From NCBI GenBank assembly GCA_905479905.1, contig CAJQOK010000329.1, positions 1 to 13,516 of the forward strand: a stretch of DNA of 13,516 bases. The letters run 5' to 3'. Source of the stretch: an uncultured Aliterella sp. GTDB lineage: Bacteria; Cyanobacteriota; Cyanobacteriia; Cyanobacteriales; Chroococcidiopsidaceae. Below are positions 7,546 through 13,516 of the stretch, piece after piece (the stretch's first letter is position 1; every line of letters starts with the position of its first letter). The position numbers and the translations under genes are program-made. Below the pieces are notes generated by a model. The model was not told where the DNA came from, searched no databases, and was given only the letters and a program-made list of their open reading frames with translations.

Positions 7546-7636
7546 ATCCTTTTTAATAAAACCTACGACAAAGCGCGATCGCACTTACTGCCTATATGCT
7601 ATTTAGTGAATCAAAAGCTGCTAAAAACCTATCTTT
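7546..7636 (+). other. Promoter region of the nanE-like gene
   Basis: This 91-base region has a HIP1 site at 7575-7582 and an extended -10-like TGCTATTTA (7597-7605), about 30 bases before the ATG. No convincing -35 or terminator is visible. Confidence 0.25.
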
Positions 7637-8350
7637 ATGACCGTTGATTTTACTAAAGTTATTGAGCCTTTACGTCATGGCTTAATTGTCTCTTGTCAAG
7701 CGCCTGCAAATTCCCCATTGTCTGAACCTAGCGTAATTGCCGCGATCGCACTTGCCTCTGTAAACCAAGGTGCAGTGGCAATTAGAATCGATACCCCCGC
7801 CCACGTTCAAGCTGTAAAACAACGCTGCAATGCCCCAATTATTGGGCTGTGGAAGCAAATAATATCTGGGTATGATGTGTACATTACGCCGCAATTTCAT
7901 CATGCAGAGGCGGTTTCTCAAGCGGGTGCAGATATCATTGCAATTGATGCCACAACTAGAGAACGTCCCCAAGGTGAAACTATTACGAGCTTAATTGCTC
8001 AGATTCATGAACTAGGTAAACCTGTAATGGCGGACGTAGATACTATAGATAATGCGATCGCAGCATTAAAAGCGGGTGCAGACATCATCGGGACTACTTT
8101 GTACGGCTACACCAGCCAAACCCAAGGTTTAACACCTCCAGGCTTAGAATTATTGAGTCAAATAGTCAAGCTAAATATCCCTGCAATCTGTGAAGGTGGC
8201 GTTTCTTCTCCACAAATGGCGCGTCAAGCTTTAGACTTGGGAGCGTATGCAGTAGTTGTAGGTACAGCGATTACGGGAATAGATTTGCAAGTTAAGGCGT
8301 ATAGAGACGCGATTACCCAGGGGGTAGCGCCAAGGGCGATCGCCCATTAA
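7637..8350 (+). CDS. nanE: Putative N-acetylmannosamine-6-phosphate 2-epimerase (NanE)
   Basis: NanE converts N-acetylmannosamine 6-phosphate to N-acetylglucosamine 6-phosphate. The 237 residues form a single TIM barrel, the usual family length. Conserved elements are HGLIVSCQAP (14-23), Arg50 in AIRI, catalytic Lys73 in IIGLWK, the DVYITP strand, IAIDATTRERP (101-111), Asp133 in MADVDT, GTTLYGYT (152-159), and CEGG with Glu186. The C-terminal phosphate site reads VVVGTAITG. No other sialic-acid genes (nanA, nanK, transporter) are near. In cyanobacteria it may serve amino-sugar recycling or supply ManNAc-6-P rather than sialic acid catabolism; that is inference. Two HIP1 sites lie inside the gene and a third at its very end. 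Its TAA overlaps the stop of the convergent gene. Confidence 0.9.
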   Translation: MTVDFTKVIEPLRHGLIVSCQAPANSPLSEPSVIAAIALASVNQGAVAIRIDTPAHVQAVKQRCNAPIIGLWKQIISGYDVYITPQFHHAEAVSQAGADIIAIDATTRERPQGETITSLIAQIHELGKPVMADVDTIDNAIAALKAGADIIGTTLYGYTSQTQGLTPPGLELLSQIVKLNIPAICEGGVSSPQMARQALDLGAYAVVVGTAITGIDLQVKAYRDAITQGVAPRAIAH

Positions 8351-9183
8351 CTCGCTACCCGCTTAAACACAATTATATTTGTCCCTACGACAGGACTCCG
8401 CGCTAACAAATCTCCTTGAGAGTCGGTAATTTCCAGATGCGTAAAATCTAGTTGTTGCGACTCATTTAGTAGCTTTTGGGCTAATTTATCTTGCTCCGAT
8501 TGTCCCAGATTATACCAATCGTCTTTGACTTGAATTACTAGACTACCACCAGTAAAATTAGCTTGAACTGATTGAATTAAGCCGTCGGAAATGCGATCGC
8601 CCTCTTGGGTTATTTGTTCTTGAATCGATGCAATCAAGCTTTGTTCTGGGGTGAGTTCTATGGGTACAGGAGTGGGTTCGACTTCTTCGGGTATTGGGGT
8701 AACTTCTATTTCAGGAGTCGGAGTAACTTCTATTTCCGGTGTGGGGATAACTTCTGTTGGTTTACTTTCCTCTACTGGTGCGATTAATTCTGGAGGAGTT
8801 ATAGTTTGTTCTGGTTCAGGAGTCGTTACAACGGGTACAGGTTCCGGCGGAATAATCGCTACTTGTGGCGGTGGACTAGAAAATAAAGTAGTTGTCCATA
8901 CTACAACTGCTAATAATCCCGCAATAATACCAGTTAAGCCTAAATCGGATAGCTTTTCTGATAGGTTTCTTGGGAGCAAAAAGCGGATTGGTGCTAGTAT
9001 TGCCTTCCAAAACTGCTGAACTTGAGCAAAATTATTTGCTGTATCTACAGGTGGTGAAGATTCAATCCGGGCGATCGCATTTTCCGACACCTGAATTATT
9101 CCCCGTAAAAGTTTGACACTTTGCGTCTGTAAAGCTGACGGATGTTGTTTTGGCGGCGGTGAATTTGACCTATCTTGGGACAT
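8347..9183 (-). CDS. Membrane-anchored protein of unknown function with proline-rich linker
   Basis: The protein has 278 residues. Residues 1 to about 80 are soluble and polar. One transmembrane helix (about 84-100, GLTGIIAGLLAVVVWTTTLF) follows. Next comes a low-complexity Pro/Glu/Thr linker (about 104-175) in which TPEIEVTP recurs. The final 100 residues are a compact predicted domain: EQSLIASIQEQI, SLVIQVKDDWYNL, DKLAQKLLNESQQL, LEITDSQGDLLARSPVVGTNIIVFKR. There is no cleavable signal; the topology is probably N-in with the C-domain in the periplasm or lumen. I recall similar unannotated cyanobacterial proteins but know no function. The gene is convergent with nanE, sharing the palindromic TTAA so that the stop codons overlap. 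It is divergent from the phosphatase gene. The ATG at 9183 has no strong Shine-Dalgarno sequence. Confidence 0.8.
   Translation of the reverse strand: MSQDRSNSPPPKQHPSALQTQSVKLLRGIIQVSENAIARIESSPPVDTANNFAQVQQFWKAILAPIRFLLPRNLSEKLSDLGLTGIIAGLLAVVVWTTTLFSSPPPQVAIIPPEPVPVVTTPEPEQTITPPELIAPVEESKPTEVIPTPEIEVTPTPEIEVTPIPEEVEPTPVPIELTPEQSLIASIQEQITQEGDRISDGLIQSVQANFTGGSLVIQVKDDWYNLGQSEQDKLAQKLLNESQQLDFTHLEITDSQGDLLARSPVVGTNIIVFKRVAS
8697..8744 (-). repeat. Two 24-bp tandem units coding the proline-rich linker
   Basis: Two adjacent 24-base units (8697-8720, 8721-8744) differ at only a few bases and encode the repeated EIEVTPTP segment of the membrane protein. A partial, more diverged third unit follows. 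Such in-frame repeats change linker length without breaking the frame. Confidence 0.6.
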
Positions 9184-9208
9184 CGAATTTTCCTAAACAC
9201 AGTAAATA

Positions 9209-9248
9209 GGCTAAATTTTTACGAGTACGATAAATAATACTTTTAGCC
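9209..9248. promoter_or_regulatory. Inverted repeat in a divergent promoter region
   Basis: GGCTAAA (9209-9215) and TTTAGCC (9242-9248) are perfect inverted copies 26 bases apart. They frame the A/T-rich centre of the region between the membrane-protein gene and the phosphatase gene. It could be a looped operator, or the arms could mark two promoters; seven bases may also be chance. AAGG (9263-9266) six bases before the ATG is the phosphatase ribosome binding site. Confidence 0.25.
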
Positions 9249-9272
9249 CTAATTTATCATTCAAGGTAATAT

Positions 9273-10187
9273 ATGCCCTTCAAACGTCGTCAATTTATAG
9301 CTTTAAGTAGCTTTAGCGCCCTTTGTTTAGCTTTTTTGACTAGCAAACTAAACAAACAAAGTGCTTCTAGTAGTGTAAATGTAGAAGAAGCAAAGTCCGT
9401 TAAGTATGCGTCCACTTCCGAAATTCCCTTACGTTTTGTTTCTGTCGCCGATACCGGAACGGGAGATAAAGGGCAATATGCAGTAGCCCAAGCGATGACG
9501 CGGTATTACAAACGAAAGCCTTACGAATTAGTAGTTTTAGCTGGAGACAATATTTACAACAATGGTGAAATTGAAAAAATCAACGCTGTATTTGAGCGTC
9601 CTTATCAAGAATTACTTAGTCAAGGCGTAAAGTTTCAAGCGTGTTTGGGAAATCATGATATCCGCACCGATAACGGCGAACCTCAAGTACGCTATCCCGG
9701 CTTTAATATGCAGGGGCGTTACTATATATTTGGGCAAGATTTAGTTCAATTTTTTGCTTTAGACACTAACCATAACGCCGAGTGGAAAGCCCAACTAACC
9801 TGGCTAGACAAAGAACTCAGCAGTAGTAAAGCGCCTTGGAAAATAGTATTTGGACACCATCAAATTTATTCATCTGGTCATTATGGTTTAAACCAGCCCT
9901 TGATCAAAACCTTATCGCCAATTTTTCAAAAGCACGGAGTACAGCTTTACATTAACGGACACGACCATCATTACGAACGTACCCGCAGCATTAATGGTAC
10001 AACCTATCTCACTTGTGGTGCAGGGGCGGGGACGCGCTCAGTAGGTGCTTCTGCGTGGACAGCACGCGCGGCGAGCAAGCTTAGTTTTGCAGCTTTTGAA
10101 TTGTATAGCGATCGCCTAGAAATTAGCGGTATTGATACCAAGTCTGTGATTTTTGACAAAGGTATTATTCCTGTGAAAAGTATTTAA
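9273..10187 (+). CDS. Tat-exported metallophosphoesterase (purple acid phosphatase-like)
   Basis: This 304-residue exported phosphatase has an N-terminus KRRQFIALSSFSALCLAF, a twin-arginine signal followed by a hydrophobic stretch. No lipobox is seen, so it should be released to the periplasm. The five metal-binding blocks of the purple acid phosphatase group are all present: Asp60 in VADTGTG, GDNIY (91-95) with the metal-ligand tyrosine, GNHD (126-129), GHHQIYS (194-200) and GHDHHYER (229-236). This resembles the small, tartrate-resistant type. A phosphomonoesterase role in phosphate scavenging is likely; the substrate is unknown. The gene leads a close run: the Rpn-family gene starts nine bases after its stop. 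No Pho box was recognised upstream. Confidence 0.92.
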   Translation: MPFKRRQFIALSSFSALCLAFLTSKLNKQSASSSVNVEEAKSVKYASTSEIPLRFVSVADTGTGDKGQYAVAQAMTRYYKRKPYELVVLAGDNIYNNGEIEKINAVFERPYQELLSQGVKFQACLGNHDIRTDNGEPQVRYPGFNMQGRYYIFGQDLVQFFALDTNHNAEWKAQLTWLDKELSSSKAPWKIVFGHHQIYSSGHYGLNQPLIKTLSPIFQKHGVQLYINGHDHHYERTRSINGTTYLTCGAGAGTRSVGASAWTARAASKLSFAAFELYSDRLEISGIDTKSVIFDKGIIPVKSI

Positions 10188-10196
10188 ACAATTATT

Positions 10197-11051
10197 ATGA
10201 GTGCTAGACAATTCGATAATCTCTGCAAATATCTTTCAGAAAAATACCCTAACAGTTTTGCTAGTTGGTTATTAGGTAAACCAATTACGGTAGGAGAAGT
10301 TATCAAAAGCGAACTCAGCATCGAACCAATCCGTGCAGACTCGGTAACTTTTCTGCGTACCGAAGAAAGAATTTTACATTTAGAATTTCAAGTCGAAGTT
10401 GATACCAACCCACCGCTACCATTGCGAATGTTGGATTACTGGGTAAGGTTGCACCGTCGTTATCGACAACCTGTAACGCAAGTTGTAATTTTGCTCAAAC
10501 AACCTGCAAAAGCCACAGTTATCGAAACCGAGTTTAGTTTAGAAAATACTAGACACAGCTATCAAGTTGTACGAATGTGGGAGCAAGATCCAGCAATCTT
10601 CCTTGAAGATACGGCACTTCTGCCTTTAGCTACCTTAGCAGCTACCCAAGAACCAGAAAAATTATTAACCCAAATTTCGCAGCAAATCAGTAACATAGAA
10701 TCATTAGAGCAACGACAAGACGTAGCTATCTGCACTCAGTTATTAGCAGGCTTGAAGTTTAAGAAAAAGTTGATTCGTCAATTCTTCAGAGAGGAAATTA
10801 TGCAAGAATCAGTAATTTATCAAGATATTCTCCAAAAAGGATTACAGCAAGGATTACAACAAGGATTACAGCAAGGTGAATTAGCAGTAGTTGTGCGCCT
10901 ACTCACACGCCGAATTGGGACGGTTCCCCAAGAAATGCGAAGTCTTATTGAAGTTTTACCGCTTCCTCAGTTAGAAAATTTGGCTGAAGCTTTGTTAGAT
11001 TTTACTAATCTCAGCGACTTAGTAACCTGGTTAGAAGCTAATAGAGACTAA
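10197..11051 (+). CDS. Rpn-family PD-(D/E)XK protein with C-terminal DUF4351-like region
   Basis: The protein has 284 residues. Residues about 1-150 resemble the Rpn/recombination-promoting nuclease (transposase_31-like) fold common in cyanobacteria, with Asp48 in ADSVTFL and Glu63/Gln65 in ILHLEFQVE as the probable PD-ExQ active site, then MLDYWVRLHRRY. Residues about 202-284 form the C-terminal region: a helix MQESVIYQDILQKG, a GLQQ repeat (215-226), and RLLTRRIGTVP...LPLPQLENLAEALLDF...LVTWLEAN, typical of DUF4351. Related E. coli Rpn proteins are DNA endonucleases that promote recA-independent recombination; activity here is inferred. An internal ATG (Met202, base 10800) has its own ribosome binding site and could yield an 83-residue tail protein. 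The gene starts nine bases after the phosphatase gene. Confidence 0.87.
   Translation: MSARQFDNLCKYLSEKYPNSFASWLLGKPITVGEVIKSELSIEPIRADSVTFLRTEERILHLEFQVEVDTNPPLPLRMLDYWVRLHRRYRQPVTQVVILLKQPAKATVIETEFSLENTRHSYQVVRMWEQDPAIFLEDTALLPLATLAATQEPEKLLTQISQQISNIESLEQRQDVAICTQLLAGLKFKKKLIRQFFREEIMQESVIYQDILQKGLQQGLQQGLQQGELAVVVRLLTRRIGTVPQEMRSLIEVLPLPQLENLAEALLDFTNLSDLVTWLEANRD
10789..10802 (+). promoter_or_regulatory. Possible internal ribosome binding site and ATG in the Rpn gene
   Basis: GAGAGGA (10789-10795) stands four bases before an in-frame ATG (10800). The identical arrangement starts the downstream partial copy at 11077. It could produce a short C-terminal product of 83 residues from the same message. 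Confidence 0.4.
10837..10875 (+). repeat. 12-bp in-frame repeat coding GLQQ
   Basis: Three near-perfect 12-base units encode GLQQGLQQGLQQ within the Rpn-family tail. The downstream partial copy has a single unit. Copy-number change by slippage is the simple explanation for the 24-base length difference between the copies. Confidence 0.75.
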
Positions 11052-11076
11052 ATGCGATCGCTTCAGAGAGGAAATT

Positions 11077-11301
11077 ATGCAAGAATCAGTAATTTATCAA
11101 GAGATTCTCCAAAAAGGTTTACAGCAAGGTGAGTTAGCTGTAGTTGTGCGCCTACTTACACGCCGACTTGGGACGATTCCCGATCAAGTGCGAAGTCTTA
11201 TTCAAGCTTTACCGCTCCCCCAATTAGAAAACTTGGCGATCGCATTATTAGATTTTACAAATGTCAACGACTTAGTAGCTTGGTTAGAAGCCAACTCTTG
11301 A
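11077..11301 (+). CDS. DUF4351-like tail fragment, duplicate of the upstream Rpn gene end
   Basis: The 74 residues correspond to 202-284 of the upstream Rpn-family protein, with no nuclease domain: MQESVIYQEILQKGLQQGE, then RLLTRRLGTIPDQ, LPLPQLENLAIALLDF and LVAWLEANS. GAGAGGA lies four bases before the ATG, so it is translatable. The two copies have diverged while both frames stay open, which argues that copy 2 is kept as a protein rather than decaying. It may assemble with, or regulate, the full-length protein, or it may simply be a remnant. Its TGA is immediately followed by the ATG of the next gene, suggesting coupled translation. Annotation as a pseudogene fragment is the alternative. 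Confidence 0.6.
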   Translation: MQESVIYQEILQKGLQQGELAVVVRLLTRRLGTIPDQVRSLIQALPLPQLENLAIALLDFTNVNDLVAWLEANS

Positions 11302-11592
11302 ATGATTCTTGAAGCAGTAATGCTTAATGTCAGACCTAATCTAGAAAATGATTTTGAATCAGCTTTTCAACAAGCTTCAAGTATTGTCGCGTCTATGGAT
11401 GGATACTTGTCTCACGAACTTCACAGATGCTTAGAAGTACAAGGAAAGTATCTACTGCTGATTAGGTGGAAAACCTTAGAAGCTCATACGATTGGCTTTA
11501 GAAACTCAATAGAGTACCAACAATGGAAAAAATTACTACATCATTTTTATGAGCCATTTCCAATAGTTGAACATTTTGAGAATATTTTTTAA
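11302..11592 (+). CDS. ABM-fold (antibiotic biosynthesis monooxygenase family) protein
   Basis: This small cytoplasmic protein of 96 residues fits the dimeric ferredoxin-like ABM fold in length and pattern: a first strand ILEAVMLNVRPN, a helix ENDFESAFQQASSIV, then MDGYLSHELHRCLEVQGKYLLLIRWKTLEAHTIGF. These are followed by RNSIEYQQWKKLLHHFYEPFPIVEHFE, where the family usually has the S..f..w......f......vehy block. Members include quinol monooxygenases, haem-degrading enzymes and many proteins of unknown substrate. No haem ligand or active-site residue can be assigned here. The ATG touches the TGA of the preceding gene and lacks a Shine-Dalgarno sequence, so translation may be coupled. It probably ends the transcription unit beginning at 9273. 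A weak AAAACA/TGTTTT hairpin sits just downstream, before the convergent methylase gene. Confidence 0.83.
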   Translation: MILEAVMLNVRPNLENDFESAFQQASSIVASMDGYLSHELHRCLEVQGKYLLLIRWKTLEAHTIGFRNSIEYQQWKKLLHHFYEPFPIVEHFENIF

Positions 11593-11637
11593 TTTTAATG
11601 GTAGAAAACACAAGTTGAGTTGTTTTAATTGAGCTTT

Positions 11638-12489
11638 TTAGTAGGAAGTAATCAATAACTCGGTAATTTTGCCTCTTTTTTCTGCTTGAGAATTTATTGC
11701 TCTTGATGCCAATATCTCATAAATATTGAAGTCAGCATAAAGCTCCCGAATAAAAGCACAATCTGAGTTAGATAATATAACTTTTACTCCCCAATTAGCT
11801 AACTTAACAAAAGTGTTTCTCAGTTTAATTTGTTCTGCTTCCTTGAAAACATAGCGGCTGTAAGTTGTAAAATTGCTGGTAGAACTTAAAGGATAATAAG
11901 GCGGATCGAAATAGACAAAATCCTGCTCGTTTTTAGGGTTAATCTCATCATATGGTTTTAACGAAACTGTTGCACATTGTAAAGCTACAGACACCGAATG
12001 AAGTAAATCTGCATTACAAATTGTAGGATTTTTATACTTACCCATTGGCACGTTAAATTGCCCCTTGGAATTTTCCCTATATAGCCCATTAAAGCAAGTT
12101 TTGTTTAAATAAATAAATCGTGCGGCTCTTTCAATCTCTGAGCCTTCCCAGTGCGATCGCGCTATTGCGCTCGCAGAACTTCGTATTTGATAATAATAAT
12201 CTCTGTTGTGTTGCAATTGATGAGTTTTCAATAGTGTAATCAACGGCTCAACATTATTTTTGATACAACTATAGGTATTAATTAATTCAGGATTAATATC
12301 AGAGATAAATTTATTAGCATCAGGTTTAGCACCGCAAAAATAAAAGAATACTGCACCCCCACCTAAAAAAGGCTCGTAATAATTAGTAAAACTTTGCGGA
12401 AAGTAAGGAATATATTGTTCAATTAGCTTACTTTTACCACCCGCCCATTTTAAAAAAGGGCGATAATGCGTAGATTGCACTTGTAACAT
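11638..12489 (-). CDS. Dam-family adenine-N6 DNA methyltransferase (D12 class)
   Basis: The enzyme transfers a methyl group from S-adenosylmethionine to adenine in DNA. The 283 residues match Dam-class length. The order of motifs is that of the alpha group: FLKWAGGK (12-19), EPFLGGGAVFF (39-49) for AdoMet binding, FNGLYREN (133-140), the catalytic DPPY at 195-198, and a closing RAINSQAEKRGKITELLI (263-280). No restriction endonuclease gene is beside it, so it looks solitary. Cyanobacteria commonly carry a GATC-specific solitary methylase (DmtA in Anabaena), and GATC is the core of HIP1; a GATC target here is likely but not proven. It is convergent with the ABM gene and divergent from ycf33. 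The ATG at 12489 has no clear ribosome binding site. Confidence 0.92.
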   Translation of the reverse strand: MLQVQSTHYRPFLKWAGGKSKLIEQYIPYFPQSFTNYYEPFLGGGAVFFYFCGAKPDANKFISDINPELINTYSCIKNNVEPLITLLKTHQLQHNRDYYYQIRSSASAIARSHWEGSEIERAARFIYLNKTCFNGLYRENSKGQFNVPMGKYKNPTICNADLLHSVSVALQCATVSLKPYDEINPKNEQDFVYFDPPYYPLSSTSNFTTYSRYVFKEAEQIKLRNTFVKLANWGVKVILSNSDCAFIRELYADFNIYEILASRAINSQAEKRGKITELLITSY

Positions 12490-12567
12490 TTTTTACTGCT
12501 TAACCTCGATTTTCTTTATATTTGGTACAGTTCGTTGTCAAAACAAACAACACTATTAACACGCAAT

Positions 12568-12576
12568 TGCTATAGT
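12568..12576 (+). promoter_or_regulatory. Extended -10 promoter candidate for ycf33-rbfA
   Basis: TGCTATAGT matches an extended -10 element (TGnTATAAT) with one mismatch and lies 29 bases before the ycf33 ATG. No good -35 is seen, which is acceptable for extended -10 promoters. Confidence 0.4.
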
Positions 12577-12605
12577 AAAATATTGAAAAACCTTTATAAA
12601 AAGAT

Positions 12606-12812
12606 ATGTTTGACGGATTTTGGGACAATGTATCGCGTTACCCACGCTATCTAGTAACAATTATATTGGGAGTTGCTATCAATGCCTTTGCACCCCTAGC
12701 GCCTCTGTTTAAAAACCCCGCTAGTGCGATCGCTCTGATTAGCTTACTATTTGGCGTAATTGTTTTTACTGTCTTTACCCTCCGCGCCATGCTGGGTTTA
12801 GGCACGGTATAA
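12606..12812 (+). CDS. ycf33: Ycf33/DUF751 small membrane protein
   Basis: This 68-residue membrane protein belongs to the Ycf33 (DUF751) family, found in cyanobacteria and some algal plastids. The opening MFDGFWDNVSRYPRYLVTIILGVAINAF is characteristic. Two transmembrane segments are apparent: about 16-32, and about 43-60 (AIALISLLFGVIVFTVF). The end LRAMLGLG is also typical. Function is not established. The gene sits 47 bases before rbfA on the same strand, a pairing I recall from other cyanobacteria, and the two are probably co-transcribed. The Shine-Dalgarno sequence is weak (AAAGAT). Confidence 0.9.
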   Translation: MFDGFWDNVSRYPRYLVTIILGVAINAFAPLAPLFKNPASAIALISLLFGVIVFTVFTLRAMLGLGTV

Positions 12813-12859
12813 ACTAGATTTGAATAATACAACTACTACAATCAGGAGTTAAAATAACT

Positions 12860-13264
12860 ATGGCTACAAACCGTCGCGTTTCTCGCGTTGCCGAATTAAT
12901 TAAACGCGAGGTTAGCCAAATGCTTATCCACGATATTAAAGATGACCGTGTAGGCGCAGGACTCGTCAGCGTAACCGATGTAGTAGTATCAGGGGATCTG
13001 CAACACGCCAAAATTTTTGTCAGCGTCTATGGTAGTGAAGAAGCAAAAATCGAAACAATGGCAGGACTAAAATCCGCCACAGGCTTTGTGCGTACCGAAT
13101 TAGGGCAAAGAGTGCGCTTGCGTCGAACTCCAGAAGTTATATTTCAAGAAGATTCTTCCATCGAACGGGGTACTAAAGTATTGTCATTACTTAACCAACT
13201 AAACCACGATCGCCCCGCCGATGAAAACTTAGATGAGGATGAGGACGAAGACGGGGACAAATAA
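12860..13264 (+). CDS. rbfA: Ribosome-binding factor A
   Basis: RbfA binds the 30S subunit and assists 16S rRNA 5'-end maturation and cold adaptation. The 134 residues cover the single type II KH domain: [18 protein letters not shown] (5-22), [29 protein letters not shown], the kinked helix at [15 protein letters not shown] (71-85), and [20 protein letters not shown]. The C-terminus ends in an acidic tail, [14 protein letters not shown], beyond the folded domain; a variable tail is common in this family. AGGAG (12844-12848) lies 11 bases before the ATG. It probably shares a transcript with ycf33. Confidence 0.95.
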   Translation: MATNRRVSRVAELIKREVSQMLIHDIKDDRVGAGLVSVTDVVVSGDLQHAKIFVSVYGSEEAKIETMAGLKSATGFVRTELGQRVRLRRTPEVIFQEDSSIERGTKVLSLLNQLNHDRPADENLDEDEDEDGDK

Positions 13265-13296
13265 GTTTTGCAGTAAAATACCTGAGTTTAATGGCA

Positions 13297-13330
13297 TTGC
13301 TGAAAGTATGATGATTTTTCCTTTCGGCAA
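13297..13330. other. Hairpin downstream of rbfA
   Basis: A ten-base stem with one G-T pair (13297-13306 with 13321-13330, core GCTGAAAG/CTTTCGGC) encloses a 14-base loop containing TTTTT. No T tract follows on the plus strand, so it is a doubtful terminator; it may protect the 3' end of the message. The rest of 13265-13380 shows nothing I can name. Confidence 0.35.
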
Positions 13331-13380
13331 ATCTCCTGTCTCCCTCATTCATACCGCATTGGGAATTGTTCATTAAAACT

Positions 13381-13516
13381 ATTACCAATTACCAATTACC
13401 AATTACCAATTACCAATTACCAATTACCAATTACCAATTACCAATTACCAATTACCAATTACCAATTACCAATTACCAATTACCAATTACCAATTACCAA
13501 TTACCAATTACCAATT
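13381..13516. repeat. Heptameric tandem repeat, unit ATTACCA
   Basis: The 7-base unit ATTACCA repeats without error for 136 bases (about 19.4 copies) to the right edge, so the true length is greater. It resembles the short tandemly repeated repetitive (STRR) heptamers described in cyanobacteria. It is non-coding: seven is not a multiple of three, and no gene runs through it. Each AATT inside is a small palindrome. Confidence 0.95.

Larger units (their letters stand above)
10784..11301 (+). repeat. Tandem partial duplication of the Rpn C-terminal region
   Basis: Copy 1 (10784-11051) and copy 2 (11061-11301) begin with the same 40-odd bases, which carry the ribosome binding site, ATG and first codons. 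They then diverge gradually: about 60 of 74 residues are identical, apart from eight extra GLQQ residues in copy 1. Copy 2 begins inside a HIP1 octamer (11054-11061), whose last base is the first base of the repeat. Confidence 0.85.
240..12733. repeat. Dispersed HIP1 octamers (GCGATCGC), 18 copies
   Basis: Exact copies begin at 240, 467, 959, 1322, 2997, 6884, 6932, 7575, 7742, 8054, 8336, 8593, 9071, 10108, 11054, 11236, 12153 and 12726. Well under one copy is expected by chance for this base composition. HIP1 is the highly iterated palindrome of many cyanobacteria. The set is uneven: none lies between 3005 and 6883. Confidence 0.9.

Noticed and set aside
8347..8350. Overlapping stop codons of nanE and the convergent gene as a special device
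   Set aside because: Sharing TTAA between convergent genes is common in compact genomes.
8651..9019. A 122-codon plus-strand open frame opposite the membrane-protein gene
   Set aside because: Its Gly/Ser/Thr-rich protein is the antisense of the proline-rich linker; codon pattern and known-like C-domain favour the minus-strand gene.
11052..11140. An ATG at 11052 in another frame before the tail copy
   Set aside because: It gives only a short peptide in a frame different from the duplicated coding sequence, and it has no good ribosome binding site.
13381..13516. CRISPR array
   Set aside because: The repeat unit is 7 bases with no spacers; it is a simple tandem repeat.

Overview
The window is a piece of cyanobacterial chromosome. 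The HIP1 octamer GCGATCGC occurs 18 times, far above chance. The gene set is also characteristic: cyanophycin synthetase 2 and cyanophycinase, Ycf33 next to RbfA, CobN, a Dam-type methylase, and a heptameric tandem repeat. I cannot name the species. Genes are packed closely, and no gene-free stretch exceeds 300 bases; the longest is about 205 bases, upstream of the cyanophycinase gene.

Left part (1-5713): on the minus strand lie cphA2 (2384-4294) and, 21 bases downstream of it, the 5' portion of cobN, which has a GTG start at 2362 and runs off the left edge. Facing the other way are a small unknown gene (4404-4625) with a good terminator, and then a cyanophycinase gene (4831-5667). Just upstream of the latter is a perfect NtcA-type site, GTAN8TAC (4743-4756). 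CphA2 builds cyanophycin from beta-Asp-Arg dipeptides and cyanophycinase releases those dipeptides, so the two form a nitrogen-storage salvage module. Nothing visible explains why cobN is in the same apparent transcription unit.

Middle part (5807-9183): a pyridoxine 5'-phosphate synthase whose motifs look more like the Bacteroidetes type than the usual cyanobacterial type; a DUF1778/GNAT toxin-antitoxin pair; a NanE-type epimerase; and, convergent with nanE and overlapping its stop codon, a membrane-anchored protein of unknown function with a proline-rich linker.

Right part (9273-13516): a plus-strand run holds a Tat-exported purple-acid-phosphatase-like enzyme, an Rpn-family PD-(D/E)XK protein with a C-terminal DUF4351-like region, a partial tandem copy of that C-terminal region with its own ribosome binding site and ATG, and an ABM-fold protein. 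A Dam-like adenine methylase lies on the minus strand, then ycf33-rbfA on the plus strand. The window ends inside a 7-bp tandem repeat of about 19 units.

The observations most worth checking are the duplicated Rpn tail that carries a translation start, the cphA2/cphB module with its NtcA site and small partner gene, the atypical PdxJ, and a HIP1-free stretch (3005-6883) that coincides with the cyanophycin and pdxJ genes.
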